DNA from: an uncultured Lachnospiraceae bacterium
GTDB lineage: Bacteria; Bacillota; Clostridia; Lachnospirales; Lachnospiraceae
Assembly (NCBI GenBank): GCA_934339135.1
Contig: CAKRHP010000009.1
Span: 62,001-126,000 of the forward strand
Direction of reading: 5' to 3'
Length of the DNA: 64,000 nt
Shown here in pieces: positions 54,930 to 63,679 of the stretch; the stretch's first letter is position 1; every line of letters begins with the position of its first letter. A model generated the notes under the pieces. It was not told the DNA's origin and did no database searches. It saw only the letters and a program-made list of their open reading frames with translations. The translations under genes and the position numbers were made by a program.

Positions 54930-55454
54930 TCAATCCACATAAAGGATTCGACCGGGTTTCCGCCGTGGTGCCGGCCGCTCTCTCTCATCAGAATATCCCA
55001 AAATACAAAAACCAACCCCCCGGTATCCCTCCGGAATATTCCATTTTTTACAAAGCTCCCTCCCAAAAGGAGTCTCCATCTCCTGTCTCGCCCAGTGGAT
55101 CCAGCAGGAACCAAGCCCCTGTGCATAAGCGGCATTTAACATGTTTCCGATGACAAGAGAACCATCCTCCACCCAGGTATCCACCCGGCTGTCTGCCATA
55201 ACCAGAACCAGAACCGGAGCACCATAAAAAGCATCTCTGTCAGGATTGCTCTCATAGGACGCATTGATCCTTGATAATTTGCGGATCAGATCGGGATCCC
55301 GGATCACAATGGATATGGTGTCCTGATGATTTTCCCCGGAGGGGGCATATATCCCTGCTTCCAGCACTGCATCCAGATCTTCTTTTTTTACTTCTTCCGG
55401 CTTATATTTCCGGATACTTCTTCTCTCCAAAAAAAGACTTGTTTTTTTATCCAT
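54930..55454 (-). CDS. Nitroreductase-family FMN oxidoreductase
   Basis: A 174-residue protein with the nitroreductase FMN motifs FLERRSIRKYKPEEVKKEDLD, AGIYAPSGENHQD (phosphate loop) and NAAYAQGLGSCWIHWARQE. Such enzymes reduce nitro, quinone or enone groups; the physiological substrate is unknown. It is the last gene of the five-gene divergent operon, 4 bp after the MATE gene. The ATG at 55454 is preceded by AAAGGAG at a long spacing; the frame also opens with TTG at 55481. Confidence 0.85.
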   Translation of the reverse strand: MDKKTSLFLERRSIRKYKPEEVKKEDLDAVLEAGIYAPSGENHQDTISIVIRDPDLIRKLSRINASYESNPDRDAFYGAPVLVLVMADSRVDTWVEDGSLVIGNMLNAAYAQGLGSCWIHWARQEMETPFGRELCKKWNIPEGYRGVGFCILGYSDERERPAPRRKPGRILYVD

Positions 55455-55458
55455 AGAC

Positions 55459-56835
55459 TCACTGCTCCTTTCTGTTATCAAGCGGATTCCATATATTCTC
55501 TTTTTTTTCCATAAATTTGGACATAAGTACGGCAGACACCATGACTGTCACCCAGGAAACCGTATAGGAGCTTAACACCACTGCCAGTGTATGATGTATT
55601 TTTACTGCCACGGCAAGGTACAAAAAGCGTACAACTACAAGATTGAACAGCATAAGCAGCATCGTCTGGAACGACTTGCCACATCCACGGAAAATCCCCG
55701 CATACACATGAGCCACCCCCAGCATCCAGTAGCCCGGTGTCATCACCTGCACCATGATCTTTCCGCAGGCGATCACTGCTTTATCATGGGAAAACAGACC
55801 GATCAATGGTGCTCCAAAGATCCACACAAAAACGGATGCCGGAATAATATAACACAAACAGATGATCATCGTCGCACGTTTTCCCATCTGGATCCTGCCG
55901 ATATTTCCCGCTCCCAGATTCTGGCTGGTATAAGTCATTGCTGCCAGTCCAAAGCTGACCAGCGGAAGCACCAGAATTCCATCAATCTTTAAAAAGGCAC
56001 TGCAGCCTGACACCGCATCCACACCAAAATAATTGATATTCGTCTGTACAACGACATTAGAAAAAGCAATCAGTCCGCTTTGAATCCCAATGGGAATTCC
56101 CATTTTGGCAATTTCCCCCATGGCTCTTTTTTCCAGCCGGATCTGTCCCGGTTTTAACTGATGCATCCCCGTATCACGACACAGTACATATAAAACAATA
56201 AGTGCACTGATCCCCTGTGAGATCACTGTGGCCCAGGCAGCACCGGCAATTCCTGTCCGGAATACACATACAAACAAAAGATCCAGCAGGATATTACTGA
56301 TACTGCTGAGTATCAAAATATAAAGCGGTCTCCTGGAATCTCCGATTCCCCGGAGGATTCCTGTTCCTGTATTATAAAAAACCAGAAACAGAGAACCACA
56401 AAAATATGTCTGTAAATATTTTAAGGCTGACGGTATCATCTCCTGCGGCGTATTCATCCATTTCAAAATATATGGAGTGATAACAATTCCGAAAATAATC
56501 AGAAAAGCTCCTGCAAGAATACTGAATGCGACAGCCGTATGAACCGTTTTCTGCAGTCTTTCACCATTTCGTGCACCATAATATTTTGCCACAACAGCAC
56601 TGACACCGGTTGCCATGCCAATAAATATTTCTATCAGCAGATTGATAATGGTCGTACCTGATCCAATCGCCGCAAGTGCTTCTTTTCCAACAAAATTTCC
56701 AACGATCACAGAGTCCATAATGCTGTACATCTGTTGAAAAATATTTCCTGCGATGATCGGCATGGCAAAAAGTAAGATTCCACGAAACGGAGAGCCCTGC
56801 AGCAACAGATCCACTGAGGCTTTTTTCTCCTTCAT
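55459..56835 (-). CDS. MATE-family efflux transporter
   Basis: A 458-residue membrane protein with 12 predicted helices in two halves. MATE features are FAMPIIAGNIFQQMYSIMDSVIVGNFVG and GTGILRGIGDSRRPLY, plus the second-half VAHVYAGIFRGCGKSF. It exports cationic compounds against sodium or protons. In this operon, behind an arginine-deiminase-like enzyme, it might export a product or a toxic guanidino or amine compound; this is inference. Confidence 0.88.
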   Translation of the reverse strand: MKEKKASVDLLLQGSPFRGILLFAMPIIAGNIFQQMYSIMDSVIVGNFVGKEALAAIGSGTTIINLLIEIFIGMATGVSAVVAKYYGARNGERLQKTVHTAVAFSILAGAFLIIFGIVITPYILKWMNTPQEMIPSALKYLQTYFCGSLFLVFYNTGTGILRGIGDSRRPLYILILSSISNILLDLLFVCVFRTGIAGAAWATVISQGISALIVLYVLCRDTGMHQLKPGQIRLEKRAMGEIAKMGIPIGIQSGLIAFSNVVVQTNINYFGVDAVSGCSAFLKIDGILVLPLVSFGLAAMTYTSQNLGAGNIGRIQMGKRATMIICLCYIIPASVFVWIFGAPLIGLFSHDKAVIACGKIMVQVMTPGYWMLGVAHVYAGIFRGCGKSFQTMLLMLFNLVVVRFLYLAVAVKIHHTLAVVLSSYTVSWVTVMVSAVLMSKFMEKKENIWNPLDNRKEQ

Positions 56836-56858
56836 ACTTCTTTTCCTCTCTCCTTTTG

Positions 56859-57830
56859 TCAGCAGACAATATTGGAAATTTTATTCTTCTGACCATCAAA
56901 ATAATATATTACATTTCGTGCCGGAGCTTCTGCGAGAAACTCCATCACTTCTTTTGAATAAAAAGCCGAATGGGGCGTCAGGATCACATTCGGACGATGA
57001 CATAAATTGGTCTTTTCCAGATCCGGCTGCGTCCCCTTCAGAACATCTAATCCGGCTCCGGCAATCTCTCCTTCATCCAGTGCTCTGGCAAGGGCTGTTT
57101 CAGAAACACATGCCCCACGTCCCACATTCACAAAATATGCTGTTTTTTTCATCTGACAAAACTTTTCCCAGTCAAAATAATCCTCATTTTCCTGTGTCTG
57201 ATTCATATGATTGGAAACGATATCCGCTTCCCTTAATGCCTCTTCCACAGATACATAGGTTACTCCGTCCTCTTTCAAGCCATACTGCTCCGGATGACGG
57301 GTCACTGCCAGAATCTCAAAACCAAAAACGGCTGCCCGTTTTGCAACAGCTCTGCCAATCCTTCCATATCCTACGATCGCAAGCTTCTGTCTGGAGATTT
57401 TCACCGGTGCCTCCAGCTCACGGAAACGGTACAACTGCTTCTCCTGGATCAGTTCATCATATGGTTTCAACTGCTTGATCAGTGCCAGGATCATTGCCAT
57501 GGCATGATTTGCCACCTCATCGGTACAATAATCTCCGAGAGTCGCAACACAAATTCCTTTTTCCCTTGCGGCATCCACATCCACATCACCATATCCCGTA
57601 GCATCCACACTGATCATTTTCAGCCTTGGGGCATGCTCTAACAGCACACGGTCAATTTTCAGGAAACAGGTCATGATCGCATCTGCATCCGCAACCTTGT
57701 CATACAGCTTCTTTTCATTGCCCTCATATACATATTCTTCAAAAACAGCTCCGGGAATTTCTTTTTCTATCAACTCTTTTTCATAAGTATGAGGAACCGG
57801 AATCTGATAATCACAAAATAAGATTTTCAT
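56859..57830 (-). CDS. D-isomer-specific 2-hydroxyacid dehydrogenase
   Basis: A 323-residue NAD-dependent dehydrogenase. The Rossmann motif is LAIVGYGRIGRAVAKRAAVFG (G-x-G-x2-G) near residue 150; catalytic residues fit NVGRGACVSE (Arg) and LTPHSAFYSKE (His), with Glu in between. It resembles C-terminal-binding-protein/phosphoglycerate dehydrogenase relatives. It would reduce a 2-oxo acid. Directly downstream of a HisC-like aminotransferase (18 bp), it fits transamination then reduction of one amino acid. The ATG follows GGAGGCAGAT. Confidence 0.88.
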   Translation of the reverse strand: MKILFCDYQIPVPHTYEKELIEKEIPGAVFEEYVYEGNEKKLYDKVADADAIMTCFLKIDRVLLEHAPRLKMISVDATGYGDVDVDAAREKGICVATLGDYCTDEVANHAMAMILALIKQLKPYDELIQEKQLYRFRELEAPVKISRQKLAIVGYGRIGRAVAKRAAVFGFEILAVTRHPEQYGLKEDGVTYVSVEEALREADIVSNHMNQTQENEDYFDWEKFCQMKKTAYFVNVGRGACVSETALARALDEGEIAGAGLDVLKGTQPDLEKTNLCHRPNVILTPHSAFYSKEVMEFLAEAPARNVIYYFDGQKNKISNIVC

Positions 57831-57847
57831 ATCTGCCTCCTCCTGCC

Positions 57848-58951
57848 CTACTTTCCAAGGACTTCCTTTAATTTTTCAATGACCCGCTGATTCTGTTTTC
57901 TTGTGCCGATGGAAATACGGGTGTAGTCATAATCTCCACGAAGAATAATTCCAAACTGCTGCATTTTTTCACAAAGCTTCATGGAATCCGTCTGTAAATC
58001 CACAAAGATAAAATTAGTATCCGATGGACAAACATAATATCCCATCTTTTCCAGCTCCTGTGTCAGGTAAATACGTTCCTCACGAACAGTACTTAAGGTT
58101 AATTCTTCAAACTCTTTATCATCCAGAGCCGCCAGTGCCCCGGCAAGTGCCAGTTTATTGGTACAAAAATAATTGACCATGCGGCTCAGATACCGGATGA
58201 CTTCCAGACTGGAAACTACATAGCCCACACGGGCACCTGCCATTCCGTAAACCTTTGAAAAAGTACGGATCACCATTACCTTGCAGTTTTCCTCGGTAAT
58301 CGCATCCAAAGCTGTTTTATAATCTTCCTTGCGGATAAACTGGAAATATGCCTCATCTACCACAACCATTACATGATCAGGAACCTTCCGGATAAAATCC
58401 AGAAGCTCCTCATCATTTAACGCCATACCGGTTGGATTGTTGGGATTGCAGATAAAGATCAGCTTTGTTTTCGGTGTGATGGCATCCAGAACAGCATCCA
58501 GATCGATCCCCTTATCACCCCTCATAGGAACATAAACCGGCGTTCCCTTAAATCGTTTTGCCGTGTTTCCGTAGGCTCCATACGATTGTGCCGGGATCAG
58601 AACCTCATCTCCCTCCCGGATAAACACTTCTCCGATCACATTGATCGCAACACTGGCTCCTTCCGTGATCATATAGTGATATTCCGACAAGCCATATCTT
58701 TCGGCAAGTTTTCTACGAAGTGCTTTTCCGGTTCCTTCCGGATAATAATTACATAAAACTGCCGTCTCCTGCATTGCCTTTACTGCCTTCGGAGATACCC
58801 CCAGCAGATTCTCATTCTCATTCATTTTACAGATGTCATCACGAAAATCTGCCAGTACATAATCCTCCCGCACATCATCCATGGTAATTCCTACCCGGTA
58901 AGCCGGGCTGTCTTTAACATAATCGTTAATCATATCTGCTAACATACTCAT
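57848..58951 (-). CDS. HisC-like PLP aminotransferase
   Basis: A 367-residue class I/II aminotransferase near the histidinol-phosphate aminotransferase family. Motifs are KMNENENLLGVSPKAVKA, LIFICNPNNPTGMALND, VVVDEAYFQF and the PLP lysine in TFSKVYGMAGARVGYV. An N-terminal extension of about 35 residues is unusual for HisC. No other his genes are nearby, so another substrate is likely, matching neighbours that act on arginine-like amino acids. The ATG follows GGAAAGG. Confidence 0.85.
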   Translation of the reverse strand: MSMLADMINDYVKDSPAYRVGITMDDVREDYVLADFRDDICKMNENENLLGVSPKAVKAMQETAVLCNYYPEGTGKALRRKLAERYGLSEYHYMITEGASVAINVIGEVFIREGDEVLIPAQSYGAYGNTAKRFKGTPVYVPMRGDKGIDLDAVLDAITPKTKLIFICNPNNPTGMALNDEELLDFIRKVPDHVMVVVDEAYFQFIRKEDYKTALDAITEENCKVMVIRTFSKVYGMAGARVGYVVSSLEVIRYLSRMVNYFCTNKLALAGALAALDDKEFEELTLSTVREERIYLTQELEKMGYYVCPSDTNFIFVDLQTDSMKLCEKMQQFGIILRGDYDYTRISIGTRKQNQRVIEKLKEVLGK

Positions 58952-58969
58952 AACCTGTGCCTTTCCGAT

Positions 58970-59974
58970 TTAATACGTAATAAAATCCCTGATCAGAGGA
59001 AGACTGGAGCAATGCAGTCCACCACCATTCTTCTGGATCTCACTGTACTCTACCTGAATCACTTCAATGCCCTTCTTGGCAAGAATATCTGCTGTATAAT
59101 CAGTTCCCTCCATCATAATAACCTTGCCGGGTTCCAAAGGAACACAGTTGATCGGATTAGCGGTATCTCTCCGATCGATCTGGATCATTTCAAAGCCCAG
59201 TGATTTTAATTTTTCCAAAATAAAATACGGTACATTTTCCGGCTGATAGATTGCCTTGTGATGATCCACGATCATAAAGCATCCATCAATATGGAGACGG
59301 AAACCGGTTAATGGAATCACCAGAAGCTCAATTCCCATACCGTTTAAAACCTCCCGTAACTGACGGATTCCTTCCTCATTGGTACGCTGGGAATAGCCAA
59401 CGGCTGCATGCTTATCATCAATAAACATAAAATTACCGCCCTCAAAAGTACCGGTACCTGTGATCGTACGAACGATCGGCATTCCAAGCTTCGCAACAGA
59501 CATAGAAGCTCTCTGCTCCTCACCACGTCTCATCAATGGTGCAAATCGTCCTACAACAAAGCCTCCCGGAATCGCTGTTCCCACATCACGGCAATTGACA
59601 GCCTTTGGTCTGTCCGGATCAATTCCATCCAGATAAACAACCTCCGCTCCATTGTCCCGCAGCACCTTGGCAAATGCCTCGTGCTCCTCGACCATTTTAT
59701 CCAGATCCGGCTCCTCCTTATCTCTCCAATACCAGGATCTGTCCGGTGCAATGATTGCTCCCACTTCATCATTCCAAAGTTCCTTTTTAATACATTTCAT
59801 TTCCACTCCCGGTTTATGAAGCAGTATCATACGAAGCTTTCCGATCTCACTGTTTACTCCCCATGCCTTTCCCCAGTGTTTCACTAACTGATCCGGCTCC
59901 TCAAAAGCAGGTGATGGTGAAGGTGGAAATAATTTCAATACTTTGTGGTAAGCGTCCTGAGATAATGATGACAT
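58970..59974 (-). CDS. Dimethylargininase / amidinotransferase-family enzyme
   Basis: A 334-residue member of the guanidino-group modifying superfamily (arginine deiminase, DDAH, amidinotransferase). The catalytic His is in RLHIDGCFMIVD and the nucleophile C322 in GGGLHCSSLPLIRD; FEGGNFMFID supplies the acidic residue. It should cleave or transfer the amidino group of an arginine derivative. An N-terminal region of about 45 residues (PPSPSPAFEEP, WGKAWGVNSEIGK) is longer than in DDAH. It is the first gene of the operon, under the divergent promoter. Confidence 0.8.
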   Translation of the reverse strand: MSSLSQDAYHKVLKLFPPSPSPAFEEPDQLVKHWGKAWGVNSEIGKLRMILLHKPGVEMKCIKKELWNDEVGAIIAPDRSWYWRDKEEPDLDKMVEEHEAFAKVLRDNGAEVVYLDGIDPDRPKAVNCRDVGTAIPGGFVVGRFAPLMRRGEEQRASMSVAKLGMPIVRTITGTGTFEGGNFMFIDDKHAAVGYSQRTNEEGIRQLREVLNGMGIELLVIPLTGFRLHIDGCFMIVDHHKAIYQPENVPYFILEKLKSLGFEMIQIDRRDTANPINCVPLEPGKVIMMEGTDYTADILAKKGIEVIQVEYSEIQKNGGGLHCSSLPLIRDFITY

Positions 59975-60029
59975 AATAAAGACCCCTTTCTTTCTAAATA
60001 TAACTATCGTAATAATGAATCAAGCCATC

Positions 60030-60088
60030 GGAAATGATACAATTTCCAAAAAAATAAAGGCGTCGAGTTTATGATCACTCAACGCCTT
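60030..60088 (-). terminator. Leader hairpins of the amidinotransferase operon
   Basis: On the minus strand AAGGCGTTGAGT pairs with ACTCGACGCCTT (60057-60088) and is followed by TATTTTTTT. Then a second hairpin GGAAAT/ATTTCC (60030-60047) follows. The first lies only 10 bases beyond the operator, so it looks like a promoter-proximal attenuator. Confidence 0.65.
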
Positions 60089-60097
60089 CGTTTTGCT

Positions 60098-60133
60098 TGT
60101 ATACAGTATACGACCCTTTTCCCGGTATGTCAA
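60098..60133 (-). promoter_or_regulatory. Minus-strand promoter and operator copy 1
   Basis: TTGACA (60133-60128), a 17-base spacer and TATACT (60110-60105). The motif GTATACTGTATACA (60111-60098) overlaps the -10 box and start site. Confidence 0.8.
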
Positions 60134-60166
60134 CTCTATTTTTTAACTTTTTTTCACTTTCTTTTA

Positions 60167-60202
60167 TTGACATCAGACAATTCCGATAGTATACTGTATA
60201 CA
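60167..60202 (+). promoter_or_regulatory. Plus-strand promoter and operator copy 2
   Basis: TTGACA (60167-60172), a 17-base spacer and TATACT (60190-60195). The same motif GTATACTGTATACA (60189-60202) overlaps the -10 box, mirror-imaging the minus-strand promoter. Confidence 0.8.
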
Positions 60203-60216
60203 GAGTATCGTAAAAC

Positions 60217-60285
60217 AAAGGCGTTTTTGGAAACACAATTTTCAAAGAACGTCTTTTTTATTTCCAAAAAATATATTTTGGAAAT
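60217..60285 (+). terminator. Leader hairpins of the glnQ operon
   Basis: AAAGGCGTTTTTGGAAA pairs with TTTTCAAAGAACGTCTTT (60217-60256, with G-T pairs and one mismatch) and ends in TTTTTT. Then ATTTCCAAAA/TTTTGGAAAT (60260-60285) forms a second hairpin. The order and the AAGGCGTT core repeat the opposite leader. Confidence 0.65.
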
Positions 60286-60317
60286 TACCAGCTTATAATA
60301 AAGAAAGGATGGATACT

Positions 60318-61055
60318 ATGGAAAAAGAAAATATGATACATATGGAACACCTTTATAAATCCTTTGGAGATCTGGAGGTTTTAAAAGATATTTCTCTTGA
60401 TGTTCAAAAAGGAGAAGTCCTTGTGATCATCGGTCCCTCCGGTTCCGGAAAATCTACCATGCTTCGATGCATGAATCTGTTGGAAACACCAACCTCCGGA
60501 TCCATCACGGTATGCGGCACGGAAATTACCGCCAAGGGCGCCCCGATCCGGGAGGTTCGTCAGAAAGTCGGCATGGTTTTCCAGCATTTCAACTTATTTG
60601 AACATATGACCATTATGAAAAATATGATCTATGCTCCAATGAAAACAAAAAAAATACCAAAAGCAGATGCCATTGCACGGGCACATGAGCTTCTAAACCG
60701 CGTCGGTCTGGACGACAAAGCAGATGTTTATCCCATCACCTTATCCGGTGGACAGAAACAGCGTGTGGCAATTGCCCGTGCCCTTGCCATGGATCCGGAA
60801 GTGATCCTGTTTGACGAACCAACCTCTGCCCTTGATCCGGAAATGGTATCTGAGGTGCTTGATGTAATCAAGGAGCTTGCCAAAACAGGTATCACCATGA
60901 TCCTGGTTACCCACGAAATGGGATTTGCCAGAGAAGTAGCCGACCGTATTATCTTTATGGATGAAAGTGTGATCGTGGAGGATGCGCCTCCGGAGGAATT
61001 CTTCAATCATCCGAAGTCCGATCGTGCAAAGAAATTCCTGTCTAAAATGTTATAA
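60318..61055 (+). CDS. glnQ: Polar amino acid ABC transporter ATPase (GlnQ-like)
   Basis: A 245-residue ATPase with Walker [15 protein letters not shown]-loop [12 protein letters not shown], signature [15 protein letters not shown], Walker [15 protein letters not shown] and H-loop VTHEMGF. These are hallmarks of the GlnQ/HisP group that energises amino acid uptake. No permease or binding protein follows; the next gene is a peptidase, so it must share subunits encoded elsewhere or in a distant part of the cluster. The ATG at 60318 has AAAGG nine bases upstream; an ATG at 60309 overlaps that site. Confidence 0.88.
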   Translation: MEKENMIHMEHLYKSFGDLEVLKDISLDVQKGEVLVIIGPSGSGKSTMLRCMNLLETPTSGSITVCGTEITAKGAPIREVRQKVGMVFQHFNLFEHMTIMKNMIYAPMKTKKIPKADAIARAHELLNRVGLDDKADVYPITLSGGQKQRVAIARALAMDPEVILFDEPTSALDPEMVSEVLDVIKELAKTGITMILVTHEMGFAREVADRIIFMDESVIVEDAPPEEFFNHPKSDRAKKFLSKML

Positions 61056-61099
61056 ATAAGAAAACAGGAACAGATTTCCAGAAAGATGAGGTGATATTT

Positions 61100-62740
61100 A
61101 TGTATAATGAAATGGAAACATTAACAAAACAACTGGTGTCCATTGCCAGTGTCAACAGTGAGCCGGAAGGAGAAGCAAAAATTGCCGATTTTATCTATGG
61201 ATATTTTAAGAAGCTTCCTTATTTTCAGGAACACCCGGAGTATCTTTGCACCATTCCTCTGAAAAACGATCCTCTTCAGAGAAAAAATGTGTTTGCTCTG
61301 CTCCGTGGCACTGCAGGCGACTATAAAGATACGATCCTGTTTCACGGACACATCGATACCGTCGGAGTAGAAGACTTTGGTCATTTTAAGGAGTATGCTT
61401 TTGACTGCGACAAGCTGCTGGATGCCATGCTGGCAAGCAATGACATCCCGGAGGTGTTGAGAAAGGATATTGAAACGGGAGATTATCTGGTGGGGCGCGG
61501 AAGCTGTGATATGAAAAGCGGAGATGCCGTATTTATGGTATTGATCAAATATCTGTCCCAAAATCCGGACAAACTAAAAGGAAATATTCTGGTGTCCTTT
61601 AATCCCGTAGAAGAAAATCAGCATACCGGAATTATTGAAGGACTGGATCATCTGCTTGCCCTTCAGCAAAAATATGGATTACATTATAAATTCGCGATCA
61701 ACAATGATTATACCTGTCCCCTTTATGAAGGTGATCCCCATCAGTATATCTACACGGGAACTGTTGGAAAACTTCTTCCCTGCTTCTATATTTACGGAAA
61801 GGAAACACATGTCGGACAGTGCTTTGAAGGATTTGATGCCGCCAATACAGCAGCCGAGCTGGTGCAGCTGATCAATCTGAATCATGAATCCTGTGACGGG
61901 TATCACGAAGAATATACTCTGCCTCCCTCAGTCCTGTATATGAAGGATCTGAAGGACTTCTATAATGTGCAGACAGCACAGTCGGCATATGTTTATTTCA
62001 ATTACTTTGTCCACAACAAATCCATGGATACCATTATGACAGAACTGAAAGCATACGCCCGGACAGCACTGGATCATATGATGACACGGATCAATTCACA
62101 ATATAAAGAATTCTGCCGGATCAATCATCAGGAGTATCAGCCATACAGTTATCCATGCGCTGTTCTTTCCTACGATGAACTTTATCAGCGTGTAGAAGAG
62201 ACTTACGAGGGAGATCTTGCCGGACTCCTATCCGAAAAAGCGGACAGAGAACTCTCCGAAGGAGTGGACAAACGGGAGATTCCACTTCATCTGGTGGAAA
62301 CACTTCTTCCTCTTGCCCAGATAACAACACCGACCATCGTATTATTCTTCTCTGCCCCGTATTGTCCTCACAACACCTTAAAAGCAGAGATACCGGAGGA
62401 AAAGGAGCTCTACGACCGGATCGCAGATATCGTCCATAACTTCAGTGAGGAAGAACAGCTTCCCTACAAGATCCTGCAGTTCTTCCCAAGCTTAAGTGAC
62501 AGCAGCTATTTAAAGATTGATGATGATGCTGCATCTGTTGATCTGCTGATCCGGAATTTTCCGGATATGAATGCACTTTATCCATTGCCGGTTGATAAAA
62601 TACAGGAATTAAATATTCCTGCTCTGAATTACGGATGCTACGGAAAAGACGCCCATAAATGGACTGAACGCTTATATAAGCCGTATACCTTCGGTGTACT
62701 TCCAAAGCTGATCCTGAAAACCATTGACAATTTCCTATAG
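61100..62740 (+). CDS. rocB: M20 metallopeptidase, RocB-like
   Basis: A 546-residue member of the M20 family resembling RocB (arginine utilization protein) in length and pattern. Metal-site motifs are ILFHGHIDTVG, LVGRGSCDMKSGDAV, NPVEENQHTG and the late NYGCYGKDAHKWTERLY. M20 enzymes hydrolyse N-acyl or peptide bonds of amino acids. The Firmicutes RocB is linked to arginine breakdown, fitting the divergent amidinotransferase gene. The ATG at 61100 is preceded by AGGTGATATTT. The glnQ stop is 45 bp upstream, so the two are co-transcribed. Confidence 0.82.
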   Translation: MYNEMETLTKQLVSIASVNSEPEGEAKIADFIYGYFKKLPYFQEHPEYLCTIPLKNDPLQRKNVFALLRGTAGDYKDTILFHGHIDTVGVEDFGHFKEYAFDCDKLLDAMLASNDIPEVLRKDIETGDYLVGRGSCDMKSGDAVFMVLIKYLSQNPDKLKGNILVSFNPVEENQHTGIIEGLDHLLALQQKYGLHYKFAINNDYTCPLYEGDPHQYIYTGTVGKLLPCFYIYGKETHVGQCFEGFDAANTAAELVQLINLNHESCDGYHEEYTLPPSVLYMKDLKDFYNVQTAQSAYVYFNYFVHNKSMDTIMTELKAYARTALDHMMTRINSQYKEFCRINHQEYQPYSYPCAVLSYDELYQRVEETYEGDLAGLLSEKADRELSEGVDKREIPLHLVETLLPLAQITTPTIVLFFSAPYCPHNTLKAEIPEEKELYDRIADIVHNFSEEEQLPYKILQFFPSLSDSSYLKIDDDAASVDLLIRNFPDMNALYPLPVDKIQELNIPALNYGCYGKDAHKWTERLYKPYTFGVLPKLILKTIDNFL

Positions 62741-62763
62741 ATTGAATATACATTCCTCAAAAG

Positions 62764-62795
62764 AAAATCGCTTAGATTTTGATCTAAGCGATTTT
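62764..62795. terminator. Bidirectional intrinsic terminator
   Basis: AAAATCGCTTAGAT pairs with ATCTAAGCGATTTT, followed by CTC after the T run. It ends the glnQ-rocB transcript and the convergent deacetylase transcript. Confidence 0.85.
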
Positions 62796-62839
62796 CTCAT
62801 GTAAACAATTTTAATTGTAGGGATTTTTGAATCTGTAAT

Positions 62840-63679
62840 TTATCCAACAGCTTCACAGTAATCGTAAATTTCTTTTCCGGTAGCGAACCATACATCCGGA
62901 TCCTTCTGAATATATGTCAGAAGCTCTTCCAGCATATAAATTTTACCCGGATCTCCAATGGTCATAGGATTCAACTGCAGCACATAGCACAGCCCCTCCT
63001 CACGAAATACATCATATTCCCATTTCCAGTTGGTCAGAACCTTTTTGAAACTGGAGATACGCCCCTGACCATAAGGTACCGGCGGCCAGAAATGAAATGC
63101 AAAATACGGTGCATCAAATAATGCCCAGTGGAATGGTATTTCCAGTATGGAGGTTCCCTGATCGTTCAGGACATTATAATATGGTCTGTCATCATCTCCC
63201 AATGTACTGGAATAAACAATCCCTGCTTCCTTTGCAATTTCCAGGGTACGCTTCGTCAATTCTCCCTCCGGTGCCCGGAAACCAACCGGTGTCACACCAC
63301 AGACTTCCTTTACCGCCTCCACACTCTTCTCCATCGCTTCTCTTTGTTTTTCTTCCGGAAGCAGTGCAAAGTTTTCATGCTCATACCCATGTACCCCAAT
63401 CTCGTGACCATGCTCTACAATCTTTTTGATGGCATCCGGATACTCCTCTGCCACCTTTCCCGGCACAAAAACCGTTGCTTTCACATGATAGTGATCCAAT
63501 ACGGAAAGCACTCTGTCCAATCCTTTTTTGACACCAAATTCTGCCATGGTCTTAAAACCTGCCACCGCATTTTTATCCTCCGGATACTGGGCAATCCCAA
63601 AATATTCCGCATCCAGGGTCAGACTGATCATCACGGCATTTTTCTTTCCTGACGGCCACTGAAACTCCTCTCTATACAT
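62840..63679 (-). CDS. Polysaccharide deacetylase-family hydrolase
   Basis: A 279-residue NodB/PuuE-type protein with no signal peptide. Its first motif is ISLTLDAEYFGIA, where a family Asp-Asp pair is replaced by Asp-Ala-Glu. The metal site is HGHEIGVHGYEHEN and motif 3 is VGFRAPEGELTKRTL. Such cytosolic relatives include peptidoglycan deacetylases and allantoinase PuuE, which hydrolyse amide bonds of small molecules. The ATG at 63679 follows GGGAGG and overlaps the preceding gene by 8 bp. With the neighbouring RocB-like peptidase it may act on an N-acylated amino compound. Confidence 0.82.
   Translation of the reverse strand: MYREEFQWPSGKKNAVMISLTLDAEYFGIAQYPEDKNAVAGFKTMAEFGVKKGLDRVLSVLDHYHVKATVFVPGKVAEEYPDAIKKIVEHGHEIGVHGYEHENFALLPEEKQREAMEKSVEAVKEVCGVTPVGFRAPEGELTKRTLEIAKEAGIVYSSTLGDDDRPYYNVLNDQGTSILEIPFHWALFDAPYFAFHFWPPVPYGQGRISSFKKVLTNWKWEYDVFREEGLCYVLQLNPMTIGDPGKIYMLEELLTYIQKDPDVWFATGKEIYDYCEAVG

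Noticed and set aside
60098..60285. Guanidine riboswitch or ANTAR-type leader at the glnQ/amidinotransferase promoters
   Set aside because: The gene content made this tempting, but no ACGR-loop hairpin pair is visible and there is room for only one hairpin before the terminator stem; the overlapping operator favours a protein repressor.
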